The translations under genes were made by a program, and so were the position numbers. DNA of 64,000 nucleotides from Pseudoalteromonas lipolytica (GTDB lineage: Bacteria; Pseudomonadota; Gammaproteobacteria; Enterobacterales; Alteromonadaceae): assembly GCF_001306915.1 (NCBI RefSeq), contig NZ_LJTC01000010.1, forward strand, positions 1 to 64,000, written 5' to 3'. The notes below the pieces were generated by a model. That model saw only the letters and a list, made by a program, of their open reading frames with translations. It was not told the DNA's origin and did no database searches. Each line of letters starts with the position of its first letter. Within the stretch, counting starts at the first letter, position 1. This document shows, in pieces, positions 9,260 through 17,690 of this stretch.

Positions 9260-10927
9260 CTACTTTTTGTAAGCGTCGTTATGAACGCCAGCAGCACGAC
9301 CTGAAGGGTCAGCATTGTTTTGGAATGATGCATCCCAAGCGAGTGCTTCAGGAGTAGAACAAGCAACAGATTTGCCATGCGGAACACATTTTGCGGCGGC
9401 ATCGCCAGGGAAGTGCTCTTCGAAAATACTACGATAGAAATACGCTTCTTTAGAATCAGGCGTATTGATCGGGTATTTGTATTTTGCATTAGCAAGGTCT
9501 TGATCGCTAACTTGTTCGTTCACATACTCTTTTAACGTATCAATCCAGTTATAGCCTACGCCATCAGAGAACTGTTCTTTTTGGCGCCAAAGCACGTCGT
9601 CTGGCAGGTAGCCGTCGAACGCTTCACGAATAATGTGTTTTTCGATTTTACCGTCTTTACACATTTTCGCTTCAGGGTTGATACGCATTGCTACGTCTAC
9701 AAATTCTTTATCTAAAAATGGCACACGCGCTTCAACGCCCCATGCAGCCATTGATTTATTCGCACGCAAGCAATCGAACATGTGTAGTTTAGAGACTTTA
9801 CGGTTAAGCTCTTCATGGAACTCTTGGGCATTTGGTGCTTTGTGGAAATAAAGGTAACCACCAAATAGCTCATCAGCTCCTTCGCCCGACAACACCATTT
9901 TAATACCCATGGCTTTAATTTGGCGCGCCATTAAGTACATCGGCGTTGAGGCACGAATAGTTGTTACGTCGTAGGTCTCGATGTGATAAATCACTTCACG
10001 TAGGGCATCAATACCTTCTTGAATAGTAAAGTGAATAGGGTGGTGAACCGTACCAATCATATCAGCTACTTTTTGCGCAGCTGCTAAATCGGGTGAACCT
10101 TCAAGACCCACAGAGAATGAATGCAGTTTTGGCCACCATGCATCAGACTCGTCATTATCTTCGATACGTTTTGCAGCAAAACGTTGTGTGATAGCTGAAA
10201 TTACCGATGAATCTAAACCGCCAGATAAAAGTACGCCATAAGGTACATCACACATTAATTGACGTTTAACAGCAGCTTCTAAGCCCTCTTTAACATCGCT
10301 CGCTTTAGCTTCGTTGTCTTTTACTGCGTCATAGCTTTGCCAATCGCGGCTGTAATACTTACGAAGTTGACCATCTTTGCTCCACAAGAAATGACCCGGA
10401 GGGAATTCTTCAATATGTTTACAAATTGGCGATAATGCTTTTAATTCTGAGGCAACATAAAAGTTACCATGTTCATCATGACCTGTATAAAGCGGAATAA
10501 TACCGATATGGTCACGACCAATTAAGTAGGCATCTTGCACTTCGTCGTATAAACAAAACGCGAAAATACCATTTAAATCGTCTAAAAACTCAGGGCCTTT
10601 TTGCTTATATAAAGCCAAAATAACTTCACAGTCTGACTGAGTTTGAAAAGTGAAATCAGTTTCTAAGCTGGCAGCGAGCTCTTTGTGGTTATAAATTTCA
10701 CCGTTAACAGCAAGGATATTTGTTCGCTCAGGGTTGTACAAAGGCTGTGCACCACTCGATACGCCAACAATCGCTAGACGTTCGTGCACTAAAATAGCTT
10801 TATCTGATGAATACACGCCAGACCAGTCTGGCCCGCGGTGCCTTAATAGTTTTGACATCTCAATTGCTTGGCTACGCAATTGAGCGGGATCAGATTTAAT
10901 ATCTAATACCCCAAAAATTGAACACAT
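9260..10927 (-). CDS. asnB: Asparagine synthase B (glutamine-hydrolysing)
   Basis: At 555 residues it matches the length of E. coli AsnB. It converts aspartate, glutamine and ATP to asparagine in the cytoplasm. The initiator Met is followed directly by Cys2 (MCSIFGVLD), the glutaminase nucleophile. The class II amidotransferase domain fills about residues 2-200, and the synthetase domain carries the PP-loop SGGLDSS near residue 233. A GAGGAG ribosome binding site precedes the start. The gene stands alone; its upstream region contains an inverted repeat and a consensus-like NtrC site, suggesting nitrogen control. Confidence 0.96.
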   Translation of the reverse strand: MCSIFGVLDIKSDPAQLRSQAIEMSKLLRHRGPDWSGVYSSDKAILVHERLAIVGVSSGAQPLYNPERTNILAVNGEIYNHKELAASLETDFTFQTQSDCEVILALYKQKGPEFLDDLNGIFAFCLYDEVQDAYLIGRDHIGIIPLYTGHDEHGNFYVASELKALSPICKHIEEFPPGHFLWSKDGQLRKYYSRDWQSYDAVKDNEAKASDVKEGLEAAVKRQLMCDVPYGVLLSGGLDSSVISAITQRFAAKRIEDNDESDAWWPKLHSFSVGLEGSPDLAAAQKVADMIGTVHHPIHFTIQEGIDALREVIYHIETYDVTTIRASTPMYLMARQIKAMGIKMVLSGEGADELFGGYLYFHKAPNAQEFHEELNRKVSKLHMFDCLRANKSMAAWGVEARVPFLDKEFVDVAMRINPEAKMCKDGKIEKHIIREAFDGYLPDDVLWRQKEQFSDGVGYNWIDTLKEYVNEQVSDQDLANAKYKYPINTPDSKEAYFYRSIFEEHFPGDAAAKCVPHGKSVACSTPEALAWDASFQNNADPSGRAAGVHNDAYKK

Positions 10928-10952
10928 AGTGACTCCTCATTCCAAATATGTG

Positions 10953-10980
10953 CGCAGTTAACAGAATTTATATAACTGCG
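10953..10980. promoter_or_regulatory. 8-bp inverted repeat in the asnB leader or promoter
   Basis: CGCAGTTA at 10953-10960 is exactly complementary to TAACTGCG at 10973-10980, with a 12-base AT-rich spacer. It lies 26-53 bases upstream of the asnB start. It could be an operator or an RNA hairpin near the ribosome binding site. Confidence 0.5.
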
Positions 10981-11174
10981 AATGTTTGTTTTAACAGAAA
11001 TAATTACCTAAGTCACACAGGTTTTTTAATTAATTGAGAATAAAATATGCACCTGCGCTAACCTATTTGCACCAGTATGGGGTAAGTGGTTAAAGGGTGA
11101 GCGGTTTAAATGCTTGATTTGTTCAAATTGGATGATAACGAGTCTGGAATAAAGGCTTTTGTTACTAAATTTTC

Positions 11175-11191
11175 TGCACAGCTTTGGTGCA
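11175..11191. promoter_or_regulatory. NtrC-type binding palindrome
   Basis: The 17-base sequence TGCACAGCTTTGGTGCA fits the enterobacterial NtrC consensus GCAC-N5-TGGTGC exactly. It lies about 250 bases upstream of asnB, a distance typical of an NtrC enhancer, and near further GCACC half-sites. The matching sigma-54 promoter was not found, so the assignment is inference. Confidence 0.45.
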
Positions 11192-11246
11192 AAGGAATGT
11201 ATAGGGTTTTTACCTTTTTAAATGTATAGACAAGCTTTAAAACAAT

Positions 11247-11276
11247 GCGAGCAAAGACTTTCTTTGCTCGCTTTTT
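11247..11276. terminator. Strong intrinsic terminator near the pxpC 3' end
   Basis: Arms GCGAGCAAAGA (11247-11257) and TCTTTGCTCGC (11261-11271) are perfectly paired around a three-base loop. The T-run (11272-11276) lies on the plus-strand side, while the minus-strand tail is ATTGTTTT. It can end the leftward pxpBC transcript, but its polarity fits a rightward transcript better. Confidence 0.75.
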
Positions 11277-11295
11277 AAACACCAATAAATTAACG

Positions 11296-12231
11296 CTATT
11301 TATTAATATAGTTTAGTGCTATCGCAAGTTGATTTAAGTGCGCAGTGAGTTTTTCTTGTGCTGCATGGGCTTCTTTAAGTGTAACAAACTTAAAGTGAAG
11401 GAAATCACCGGGTTTTAATTGTGCAAAGTGACGAAGATCGGCTTCGATCACGGTACCGAGCAAAGGGTAACCACCCGTTGTTTGCGCATCGTTTAATAGC
11501 ACTATGGGTTCACCATTTGGCGGAAGCTGAATACAGCCAGGAGCGACAGCCATAGAGGGTAATGAAACATCATGGCTGATATCACACTCATCACTTAATA
11601 GCCGTGTGCCCATGCGGTTACTATTAGGCGATACATGCCAAGAATGATTTATAAAGTTAACGATGGTGTCTTTTGGTAACAGTGCTGCATGTGGTGCAGC
11701 ATGAATACGAATTTGTGTACTTTTAGGTGGTAGCATAGCGCCTAAGCCAATTTTGGTATTGTACCTTGGCGTTATATCAAAACTATCGCCAGCCTGTAGT
11801 GCTTGACCGGTCAAGCCACCAAAACCTGCTAATATATCTGTTGAGTAAGAATCTAAAATTGGCTCAGGTAAATGCCACTCGCCGCCAATCGCAAGGTAAC
11901 TTCTAAAACCATGACGCGCCGCATTAAACTTTAATACATCGCCTTTTTTTATGTAAAAGCTCCAGCCTGGTTCAACAGCATTGCCATTCACTGTGGCTTT
12001 CATGTCTGTGCCGTGAAGTGCAATGTAGTAATCGTTATCGAACTTAATTTCGGCAAGACCCAAAGTGATTTCAATAACGGGGTTGTTGTCGTCGTTGCCA
12101 ACTAAACGGTTTGTAATAACTTGAGCATAAGGGTCAATGCACCCTGATTGTCCAATGCCTAAATGGCGAGATCCTGTGCGGCCTTGATCTTGTATAGACA
12201 TTTGCATACCAGGTTTGATGATAGTGATCAT
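11296..12231 (-). CDS. pxpC: 5-oxoprolinase subunit C (carboxyltransferase-type)
   Basis: The 311-residue protein belongs to the KipA/PxpC family, one part of the ATP-dependent three-subunit 5-oxoprolinase that opens pyroglutamate to glutamate in the cytoplasm. Family features include the start MITIIKPGMQMSIQDQGRTG with the DxGR motif and the conserved NDAQTTGGYPLLGTV region near the C-terminus. Its start overlaps the pxpB stop by four bases (ATGA), so the two form an operon. The usual third partner, pxpA (LamB/YcsF), is absent from this window. Confidence 0.9.
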   Translation of the reverse strand: MITIIKPGMQMSIQDQGRTGSRHLGIGQSGCIDPYAQVITNRLVGNDDNNPVIEITLGLAEIKFDNDYYIALHGTDMKATVNGNAVEPGWSFYIKKGDVLKFNAARHGFRSYLAIGGEWHLPEPILDSYSTDILAGFGGLTGQALQAGDSFDITPRYNTKIGLGAMLPPKSTQIRIHAAPHAALLPKDTIVNFINHSWHVSPNSNRMGTRLLSDECDISHDVSLPSMAVAPGCIQLPPNGEPIVLLNDAQTTGGYPLLGTVIEADLRHFAQLKPGDFLHFKFVTLKEAHAAQEKLTAHLNQLAIALNYINK

Positions 12232-12896
12232 TTTAACACCTCCTGAATAACAAACTCTAAAGTATCACCGGGTTCGATAGCACAAGGCGAGGCTGCATTG
12301 ATATCAAATAGACGAAAATCTGTATGACCAATAATTTGCCAGCCTCCAGGGGAGCTTTCAGGGTAAATACCGGTTTGATTGCCGCCAATAGCAACAGATC
12401 CTTTTGGAACAGAGAGCCTTGGTTCAGCATGTCGAGGTGTGAAAAGTTGTGGATTTAAACCATCTAAATAAGCAAAACCGGGTTTAAAGCCTAAAAAAAG
12501 CACGTGGTATTTGGCACTGCTGTGCATTTGAGCAACATCATCAACAGACAGATTATGATGTTTAGCAACATGTGCTATATCAGGCCCATATTCACCACCA
12601 TAACGAGTCGCAAGTTTATGATGACGTGAGTTAAAGTCAGTAGCTTTAAGTTCGTGCCATTGTTCAAGTAATCGTGGCAGCCAACCAGCAAGTTGAGCGG
12701 GCTCTTTCAGGTAAAGTGTTAAATTATTATTGGCAGGGACTACATCAACAAAGTCATCACTGCTTTGGCAATATTGTGCTAATGCCCATATTTTCTTTTG
12801 CGTAGTGAGTATGTCGCTTGCTGTTTCATAGGCATCAAAAAAGATGCTATGCGTAGTGAGCGCCATAATTTTAGGTGTACTTTTGGTTGTCGTCAT
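12228..12896 (-). CDS. pxpB: 5-oxoprolinase subunit B (KipI-like)
   Basis: This 222-residue protein is the partner of PxpC. The family motif LGFKPGFAYLDGL near residue 138 and the proline/glycine-rich SVPKGSVAIGGNQTGIYP followed by SPGGWQIIGHT are diagnostic of KipI/PxpB (cyclophilin-like fold). It pairs with PxpC to cleave 5-oxoproline using ATP. Length is normal. The start lies in a short intergenic region after the aminopeptidase terminator, and no strong ribosome binding site was evident. Confidence 0.9.
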   Translation of the reverse strand: MTTTKSTPKIMALTTHSIFFDAYETASDILTTQKKIWALAQYCQSSDDFVDVVPANNNLTLYLKEPAQLAGWLPRLLEQWHELKATDFNSRHHKLATRYGGEYGPDIAHVAKHHNLSVDDVAQMHSSAKYHVLFLGFKPGFAYLDGLNPQLFTPRHAEPRLSVPKGSVAIGGNQTGIYPESSPGGWQIIGHTDFRLFDINAASPCAIEPGDTLEFVIQEVLK

Positions 12897-13000
12897 TGCG
12901 TATCAATCTTATTATTATCCCTTAATGCTTATTAGCATATAGGCTGTTTGTTGATGATGTAAATGTGTCTTTAGTGTTAATTAGAAAAACTCAAGACAAT

Positions 13001-13030
13001 CAAGTGGCTATAATAGTTTATAACCACTTG
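13001..13030 (-). terminator. Hairpin downstream of the aminopeptidase
   Basis: Twelve-base arms at 13001-13012 and 13019-13030 (CAAGTGGCTATA with TATAACCACTTG) pair with one G-U position. It follows the aminopeptidase stop on the minus strand. The U-tract is displaced by about 10 bases, so it is a probable rather than canonical terminator. Confidence 0.55.
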
Positions 13031-13048
13031 ATAAAGTGCAATGTCTAA

Positions 13049-14572
13049 TTACTGTGCGTTATTTATTAACCAATTAGACAGTAAACGTACGCCATAGCCT
13101 GTACCGCCTTCAGCTAGTTCATCTTTTGCTTTAGAGTTTAGCGCGTTACCTGCAATATCAATGTGAACCCAACGTGTGTCACCGGCAAAGTTTTGTAAGA
13201 AACTCGCTGCTGTAGTAGCACCTGGGCCATGTGAACCGATGTTTTTAAGATCAGCAATGTCTGACTTTAATGCATCTTCATAACCTAGAGGTAAACGCCA
13301 TAGGTTTTCATTTACTTGCTTACCCGCAACAGTTAGTTGCTCAACAAGAGTATCATCATCAGAGAAAACCGCCGCGTATTCATTACCTACAGCACGAATT
13401 TTAGACCCGGTTAGGGTCGCAACATCTACCATAATACTTGGTTTGTATTTGTCACGGGCATACCACATTGCATCACTCAGTACTAAGCGACCTTCAGCAT
13501 CTGTATTAACAATTTCAACACTTAAACCTTCGGCTGTTCTTACAACATCGCCAGGCGCAACAGCAAATTGCGATACCATATTGGCAGCCATGCCCATTAC
13601 AGCAACAACGTTTGTGTCGGCTTTAGCAAGTGCCATTGCTTTAACAGTACCCAGTACTGCAGCTGCCCCTGCCATGTCTGATTTCATGCGGGCAATTGAC
13701 GCGCCTGTTTTAAGGCTGTAGCCACCTGAATCAAAGGTAATACCTTTACCCACTAACGCGATAGGGGTGTTTTTATTACCTTGATAATGAGCAACCACTA
13801 AACGTGCACCTTCTTCGCTACCACGACCAACTGCTTCAAGTGCACCCATGCCTAGCTTTTTAATTTGCTTAGGTTCTAAAACTGTAATTTTAACACCTAA
13901 CTTTTTAAGCTCTTTTGCCGCTTTAGCAAAATCAACCGGTGTCATTTCTGTTGCAACTTCAGAGGTTAAGTCACGTGCTAAAAATACACCTTGTTCAATG
14001 CTTTGTAGTAATTTATGGGTTTTGACCGCTTGGTCTAAATTTTCAACATCTAATGTGTAGTTAACAACGTGGCTGTCTTGTTCTTTTTTGTATTGCTCAA
14101 AACGGTGGTCACGTAAATTTGCGCCATGTGCAAATTCTGCTGCATATTTAGCATTGATTGCGCTGTCTTTAAGCTCTGAAAAATCAAGGCTAACATTTGC
14201 TTGTTTAGCCGACTGCAATTTAGCGTGAACGTTACCACCTAGTTTTGCCATTTTTGCTGCATCTAGTTTTGGCTGCTCTCCTAAGCCAACAAGTAAGATG
14301 CGTTGATGGTCGCTACCGTTTGGTGCGATAACTTCTAACGTTTTTCCATAACCTGCTTTAAAGTCGCTAAATTCAATGACTTTATTTAGGTGAGTTTGGG
14401 TTTCTGGCTTTAAATAATTAAAATTAGCAACTTGGCTATCTGTATCTAAAAATAAAACTAGTGTGTTGTCGTTCGGTTTAATTGATTTTGCAAAAGTGAA
14501 CTCTGCGGCATTCACTTGCGTAGCAAGTGTTAATCCTAATGCAATAGCAGATAAGCTGTGTGCAATTTTCAT
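13049..14572 (-). CDS. Exported leucyl aminopeptidase, family M17
   Basis: The 507-residue protein has a typical signal peptide (MKIAHSLSAIALGLTLATQVNA, cleavage near residue 22), so it acts in the periplasm or outside the cell, unlike cytoplasmic PepA. The C-terminal catalytic half shows the M17 signature NTDAEGRL at 356-363 and the metal-binding GKGITFDSGGYSLK and MKSDMAGAAA segments. It removes N-terminal residues from peptides using two metal ions, in line with a protein-degrading marine lifestyle. It is a single-gene unit, divergent from the methionine sulfoxide reductase gene. Confidence 0.92.
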   Translation of the reverse strand: MKIAHSLSAIALGLTLATQVNAAEFTFAKSIKPNDNTLVLFLDTDSQVANFNYLKPETQTHLNKVIEFSDFKAGYGKTLEVIAPNGSDHQRILLVGLGEQPKLDAAKMAKLGGNVHAKLQSAKQANVSLDFSELKDSAINAKYAAEFAHGANLRDHRFEQYKKEQDSHVVNYTLDVENLDQAVKTHKLLQSIEQGVFLARDLTSEVATEMTPVDFAKAAKELKKLGVKITVLEPKQIKKLGMGALEAVGRGSEEGARLVVAHYQGNKNTPIALVGKGITFDSGGYSLKTGASIARMKSDMAGAAAVLGTVKAMALAKADTNVVAVMGMAANMVSQFAVAPGDVVRTAEGLSVEIVNTDAEGRLVLSDAMWYARDKYKPSIMVDVATLTGSKIRAVGNEYAAVFSDDDTLVEQLTVAGKQVNENLWRLPLGYEDALKSDIADLKNIGSHGPGATTAASFLQNFAGDTRWVHIDIAGNALNSKAKDELAEGGTGYGVRLLSNWLINNAQ

Positions 14573-14729
14573 TTTTTAATATCCCAATGTTAAAAAGCTG
14601 TGTTTTACCGTAAATAAGGTTAAGAGTTAAATTGTTAGCGGTGAATCGCTGTTTGCATGCGTTTAAGTTGAAATTATTAATACCTATACGCGGTCTGTCT
14701 TAAATACAGGCTTTTAAGAGGAAATTAGT
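14573..14729. promoter_or_regulatory. Divergent promoter region, aminopeptidase and Msr fusion
   Basis: This 157-base AT-rich region separates two divergently transcribed genes for exported enzymes and must contain both promoters. An AGAGG ribosome binding site lies at about 14717-14721 for the Msr gene. No operator-like palindrome was evident. Confidence 0.5.
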
Positions 14730-16007
14730 ATGACAATTAAGTCGATGTTACTGACACTATTCACTTGCAGTGCCATTTTTACCACCAGCCCAATTAAAGC
14801 TGAAACAATGCCAGATAACGCAACAGGGCATATTGAAACCATTGTGCTAGGTTCAGGTTGTTTTTGGGGAGCAGAAAAACGTTACGAAGCACTTGATGGC
14901 GTGTTGGATGCGGTATCTGGCTATGCCGATGGGCATGGTTTTAAAGCGACCTACAAGAACATAACACGTAGCTCGCGACGCTTTGATAAAAACAATTATG
15001 CAGAAGTTGTTAAAGTGACATACAACAGCAACGAGTTAACAACACAATCACTGTTAATGCATTATTTTGAAAATCATGATCCAACCCAGCTAAATCGCCA
15101 AGGTAATGATATTGGCACTCAATACCGCTCAACAATTTTGGTAAGTAATAATGAGCAACTCGAGGTTGCTAATACACTTAAAGATGAATACCAAAGTAAA
15201 TTAACCGCAGCAGGCTACGGCAAGATTGTGACTGTGATAAAACCGCTTGACGCATTTTATTCTGCAGAGGATTATCACCAAGATTATTTAAAGAAAAACC
15301 CGAATGGCTATTGCCCTGATCATTCAACGGGCGTTGTATTCACACCAGTCGAAAAACAGCAGGTTGATAACACAGCCTTATTGGCAGGTAAGCAAATTGT
15401 AGTGATAGATGCTAAAGGTTATTGCCCATACTGTGAAAAGTTTAAAAAAGAGGTCGCTAATGAGTACATGGGGACAATTCCTATGACTTTCCGACATGCT
15501 GATCAACTTGATGGTTTAACGATTAAAACGCCGACTTGGGCAACACCCACGTTATTATTTATAGAAAATGGCGAAGAGGTTTATGGTCGCCAAGGCTATG
15601 TCAGTAAAGGTGAGTTTTACAAAGCCTTAGGCGCATTTAAACTAGGTGACAGTGAAGCCTTTAGAGTTGCATTTCATGCCAGAACTGACAGCCCATTTTG
15701 TAAGCAGTACGATATCTTTAAAAATACACCCGACGGTATTTTTATTGATAAGCTAAGTGGAGCGCCGCTTTTTGATACCCGAGATAGATTTAACTCAGGC
15801 ACTGGCTGGCTTTCATTTACACATCCAGTTAAAGACAGTGTAACTATGCATGAAGACAACAGTTATGGCATGCAGCGTATTGAGCTTAAATCAAAAAGCT
15901 CTGGTATTCATTTAGGTCATTTGTTCCCTGGTGAAGGGCCAAGAGGTAAAGACAGGTACTGCATTAATGCAACAGTGCTTGATTTTGTGCCAAGAGATGA
16001 AACTTAA
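14730..16007 (+). CDS. Exported MsrA-thioredoxin-MsrB fusion
   Basis: This 425-residue protein repairs oxidised methionine in exported proteins. A signal peptide (about 1-24) is followed by MsrA with GCFWGAEKRYEAL (catalytic Cys44). A thioredoxin/glutaredoxin-like domain carries CPYC at 232-235, and MsrB carries FNSGTGWLSF and RYCIN (catalytic Cys411). MsrA reduces S-sulfoxides and MsrB reduces R-sulfoxides; the central domain probably supplies electrons. The MsrB part lacks the two CxxC zinc pairs common in MsrB (positions read IDKLSGAPLF and KSSGIHLGH). The order A-Trx-B differs from neisserial PilB (Trx-A-B). It stands alone, ended by a terminator at 16027-16050. Confidence 0.93.
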   Translation: MTIKSMLLTLFTCSAIFTTSPIKAETMPDNATGHIETIVLGSGCFWGAEKRYEALDGVLDAVSGYADGHGFKATYKNITRSSRRFDKNNYAEVVKVTYNSNELTTQSLLMHYFENHDPTQLNRQGNDIGTQYRSTILVSNNEQLEVANTLKDEYQSKLTAAGYGKIVTVIKPLDAFYSAEDYHQDYLKKNPNGYCPDHSTGVVFTPVEKQQVDNTALLAGKQIVVIDAKGYCPYCEKFKKEVANEYMGTIPMTFRHADQLDGLTIKTPTWATPTLLFIENGEEVYGRQGYVSKGEFYKALGAFKLGDSEAFRVAFHARTDSPFCKQYDIFKNTPDGIFIDKLSGAPLFDTRDRFNSGTGWLSFTHPVKDSVTMHEDNSYGMQRIELKSKSSGIHLGHLFPGEGPRGKDRYCINATVLDFVPRDET

Positions 16008-16026
16008 TAAGTTAGAACTTATTTAT

Positions 16027-16050
16027 AGCCAGCTTTCAGAGCTGGCTTTT
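16027..16050 (+). terminator. Intrinsic terminator after the Msr fusion
   Basis: Arms AGCCAGCT (16027-16034) and AGCTGGCT (16040-16047) enclose a five-base loop and are followed by TTTATATT. It sits 20 bases after the stop codon. Confidence 0.8.
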
Positions 16051-16283
16051 ATATTAAAAGCTACCTCATACAATTCTTTATTAACATAAAGTTTATATTT
16101 CAATTAATAACAATAAAATATTATTTTAAATATAGATTTCAATCATACCTTCTTATTTTTATAAGCTATTGACTAGTTAATTTAAACCATAAATTACCAG
16201 TTATATGAAAAGTCTGATCGTACCTTATATAAAAACAGTTTAGAATGCGGTATGAATACAATAGTTCATTTCATGGAGGGTAA

Positions 16284-17690
16284 ATGAATAAACAGCAATT
16301 AAATGATATTTCGTTACAAAAAATTTGGATTGGTGAGCTTAAGGATATTGATTTTTTAGTTTACGGACACGAATTCACAGTATTTAACGACGTAGAGCAC
16401 TTTTTTTCCGGTTTTGAAGCTCAATCTCATTTTCCACTTATTGTTTTTGCTGACAACATTGTAAACCAAGGCGAAGCGCTCAAGAAAATCCGTAAGCACG
16501 AACTGTTATGGCAAAGCTGTATTTTGGTAAATACGCCTTGTTATTTATCAGAAGCTCTTGCAAATGGTCTTTTTAATAAACAAAGTGATGATTTTTATAA
16601 CTCCGTAATGACGCGCGCAACTAGTTTAAATCTAAGTCTTAATTTAGTCGACTCAGCTTTAACTAAGCTTTTGTCTTTTATGTGGATTTATAAAGATAAT
16701 AGCTTGTTACCTGTTCATGATTTAAGCATTAATAGTGTTTATTATTATCCGCTTTTAGAGTGTTTCGGGGTTAACACTAAAGATGCGATGTCATGGTTGT
16801 CGAGTATCCATAGAAGAAAACTCTTACAGACAGATAAGTTAATCGACCGTGTTCGCTACTGTAGACACTGCCAATCAGGGCACTTAAATTATGTTGATTC
16901 ATGCCCAAGTTGTCAAAGTATTGATATTGCTAACGTATCTAGTTTGCACTGTTTTAACTGTGGTCATGTAAATGGCGAATCTAAATTTAAAGAGGGTATC
17001 GGGCTAAGCTGCCCTAATTGCCATACAAAATTGAGACACATTGGCGTTGACTATGATCGCCCAATAGAAAATCAGAAATGTAACCAATGCCATACTAGCT
17101 TTGTAGATGCTGACGTTATTGCTAAATGCTTCCACTGTCAGACCAGTAATCAAGTTGATGAGTTAATAGTACAGAACATTCATAGTTACAACATATCAAT
17201 GGAAGGTAAAAGTTTAATTAGACTTGGTGAGCGTTTTGACAATTTTAATTTAACCAGCACTGACTCTATTAACTATTCACATTTCGAATGGGTGGTTAAG
17301 TGGCAAAACCAACTTGCCGTAAGGCACCAGCAAACACACTCAATAGTTAAGATAGAGTTAAAAAACCTCGCGCAATTTATTGCAGAAAATGGTGAAGCAC
17401 GTGCTATTCAATTAATAGACGAATTTGAGAGCAGAATTAACGAGAGTATCAGGACCACGGATATTTGCTGTTTAGCAGGAGAGCATACATTACTTTTAAT
17501 GTTACCTAATACAACAATTGAACATTTATCCTTTGTTTATCAAAAATTAAAAGGGATTTCTTTACTCAATAAAAATAGCGATTTCTCACTTTCGATTAAA
17601 GGCATTCCACTTCCATCAAAAGAAATGCCAGATGAAATAGGTGTTTGGCTTGAGCAACAATTTGCAGCTCAGCAGGAGAGTGTTTTATGA
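16284..17690 (+). CDS. TackOD1-like zinc-ribbon regulator with degenerate GGDEF domain
   Basis: The 468-residue cytoplasmic protein has three parts. An N-terminal alpha/beta region (about 1-125) resembles a receiver or pseudo-receiver. A cysteine-rich block (about 130-290) contains repeated CxxC pairs starting at Cys193 (RYCRHCQSGHLNYVD, CPSCQS, CFNCGHV, CPNCHTKLRHIGVDYDRP, CNQC, CFHC), matching the TackOD1-type output domain as I remember it. The C-terminal part (about 330-468) has the frame of a GGDEF domain, but the signature reads AGEHT at 398-402, so diguanylate cyclase activity is unlikely. A GGAGGG ribosome binding site precedes the ATG. The stop overlaps the GT2 start by four bases, implying direct control of that synthase. 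Confidence 0.72.
   Translation: MNKQQLNDISLQKIWIGELKDIDFLVYGHEFTVFNDVEHFFSGFEAQSHFPLIVFADNIVNQGEALKKIRKHELLWQSCILVNTPCYLSEALANGLFNKQSDDFYNSVMTRATSLNLSLNLVDSALTKLLSFMWIYKDNSLLPVHDLSINSVYYYPLLECFGVNTKDAMSWLSSIHRRKLLQTDKLIDRVRYCRHCQSGHLNYVDSCPSCQSIDIANVSSLHCFNCGHVNGESKFKEGIGLSCPNCHTKLRHIGVDYDRPIENQKCNQCHTSFVDADVIAKCFHCQTSNQVDELIVQNIHSYNISMEGKSLIRLGERFDNFNLTSTDSINYSHFEWVVKWQNQLAVRHQQTHSIVKIELKNLAQFIAENGEARAIQLIDEFESRINESIRTTDICCLAGEHTLLLMLPNTTIEHLSFVYQKLKGISLLNKNSDFSLSIKGIPLPSKEMPDEIGVWLEQQFAAQQESVL

Larger units (their letters stand above)
10928..11246. promoter_or_regulatory. asnB upstream region with palindromes
   Basis: This 320-base stretch between asnB and the pxpC terminator holds several signals. 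An exact inverted repeat CGCAGTTA/TAACTGCG lies at 10953-10960 and 10973-10980, inside the likely leader or promoter. Half-sites GCACCT and GCACCA lie near 11049 and 11070. A perfect NtrC-type palindrome lies at 11175-11191. No sigma-54 promoter with a correct GG-N10-GC spacing was found on either strand. A 39-codon plus-strand frame (11110-11229) precedes a hairpin with a plus-strand T-run; it may be spurious. Confidence 0.45.

Noticed and set aside
9119-9304. Plus-strand frame of 61 codons overlapping the asnB 3' end
   Set aside because: It overlaps the asnB terminator and coding end, has no clear domain and is probably chance.
10951-11100. Sigma-54 promoter for asnB
   Set aside because: No GG-N10-GC pair with the correct spacing was found on either strand; nearest candidates have an 11-base spacing.
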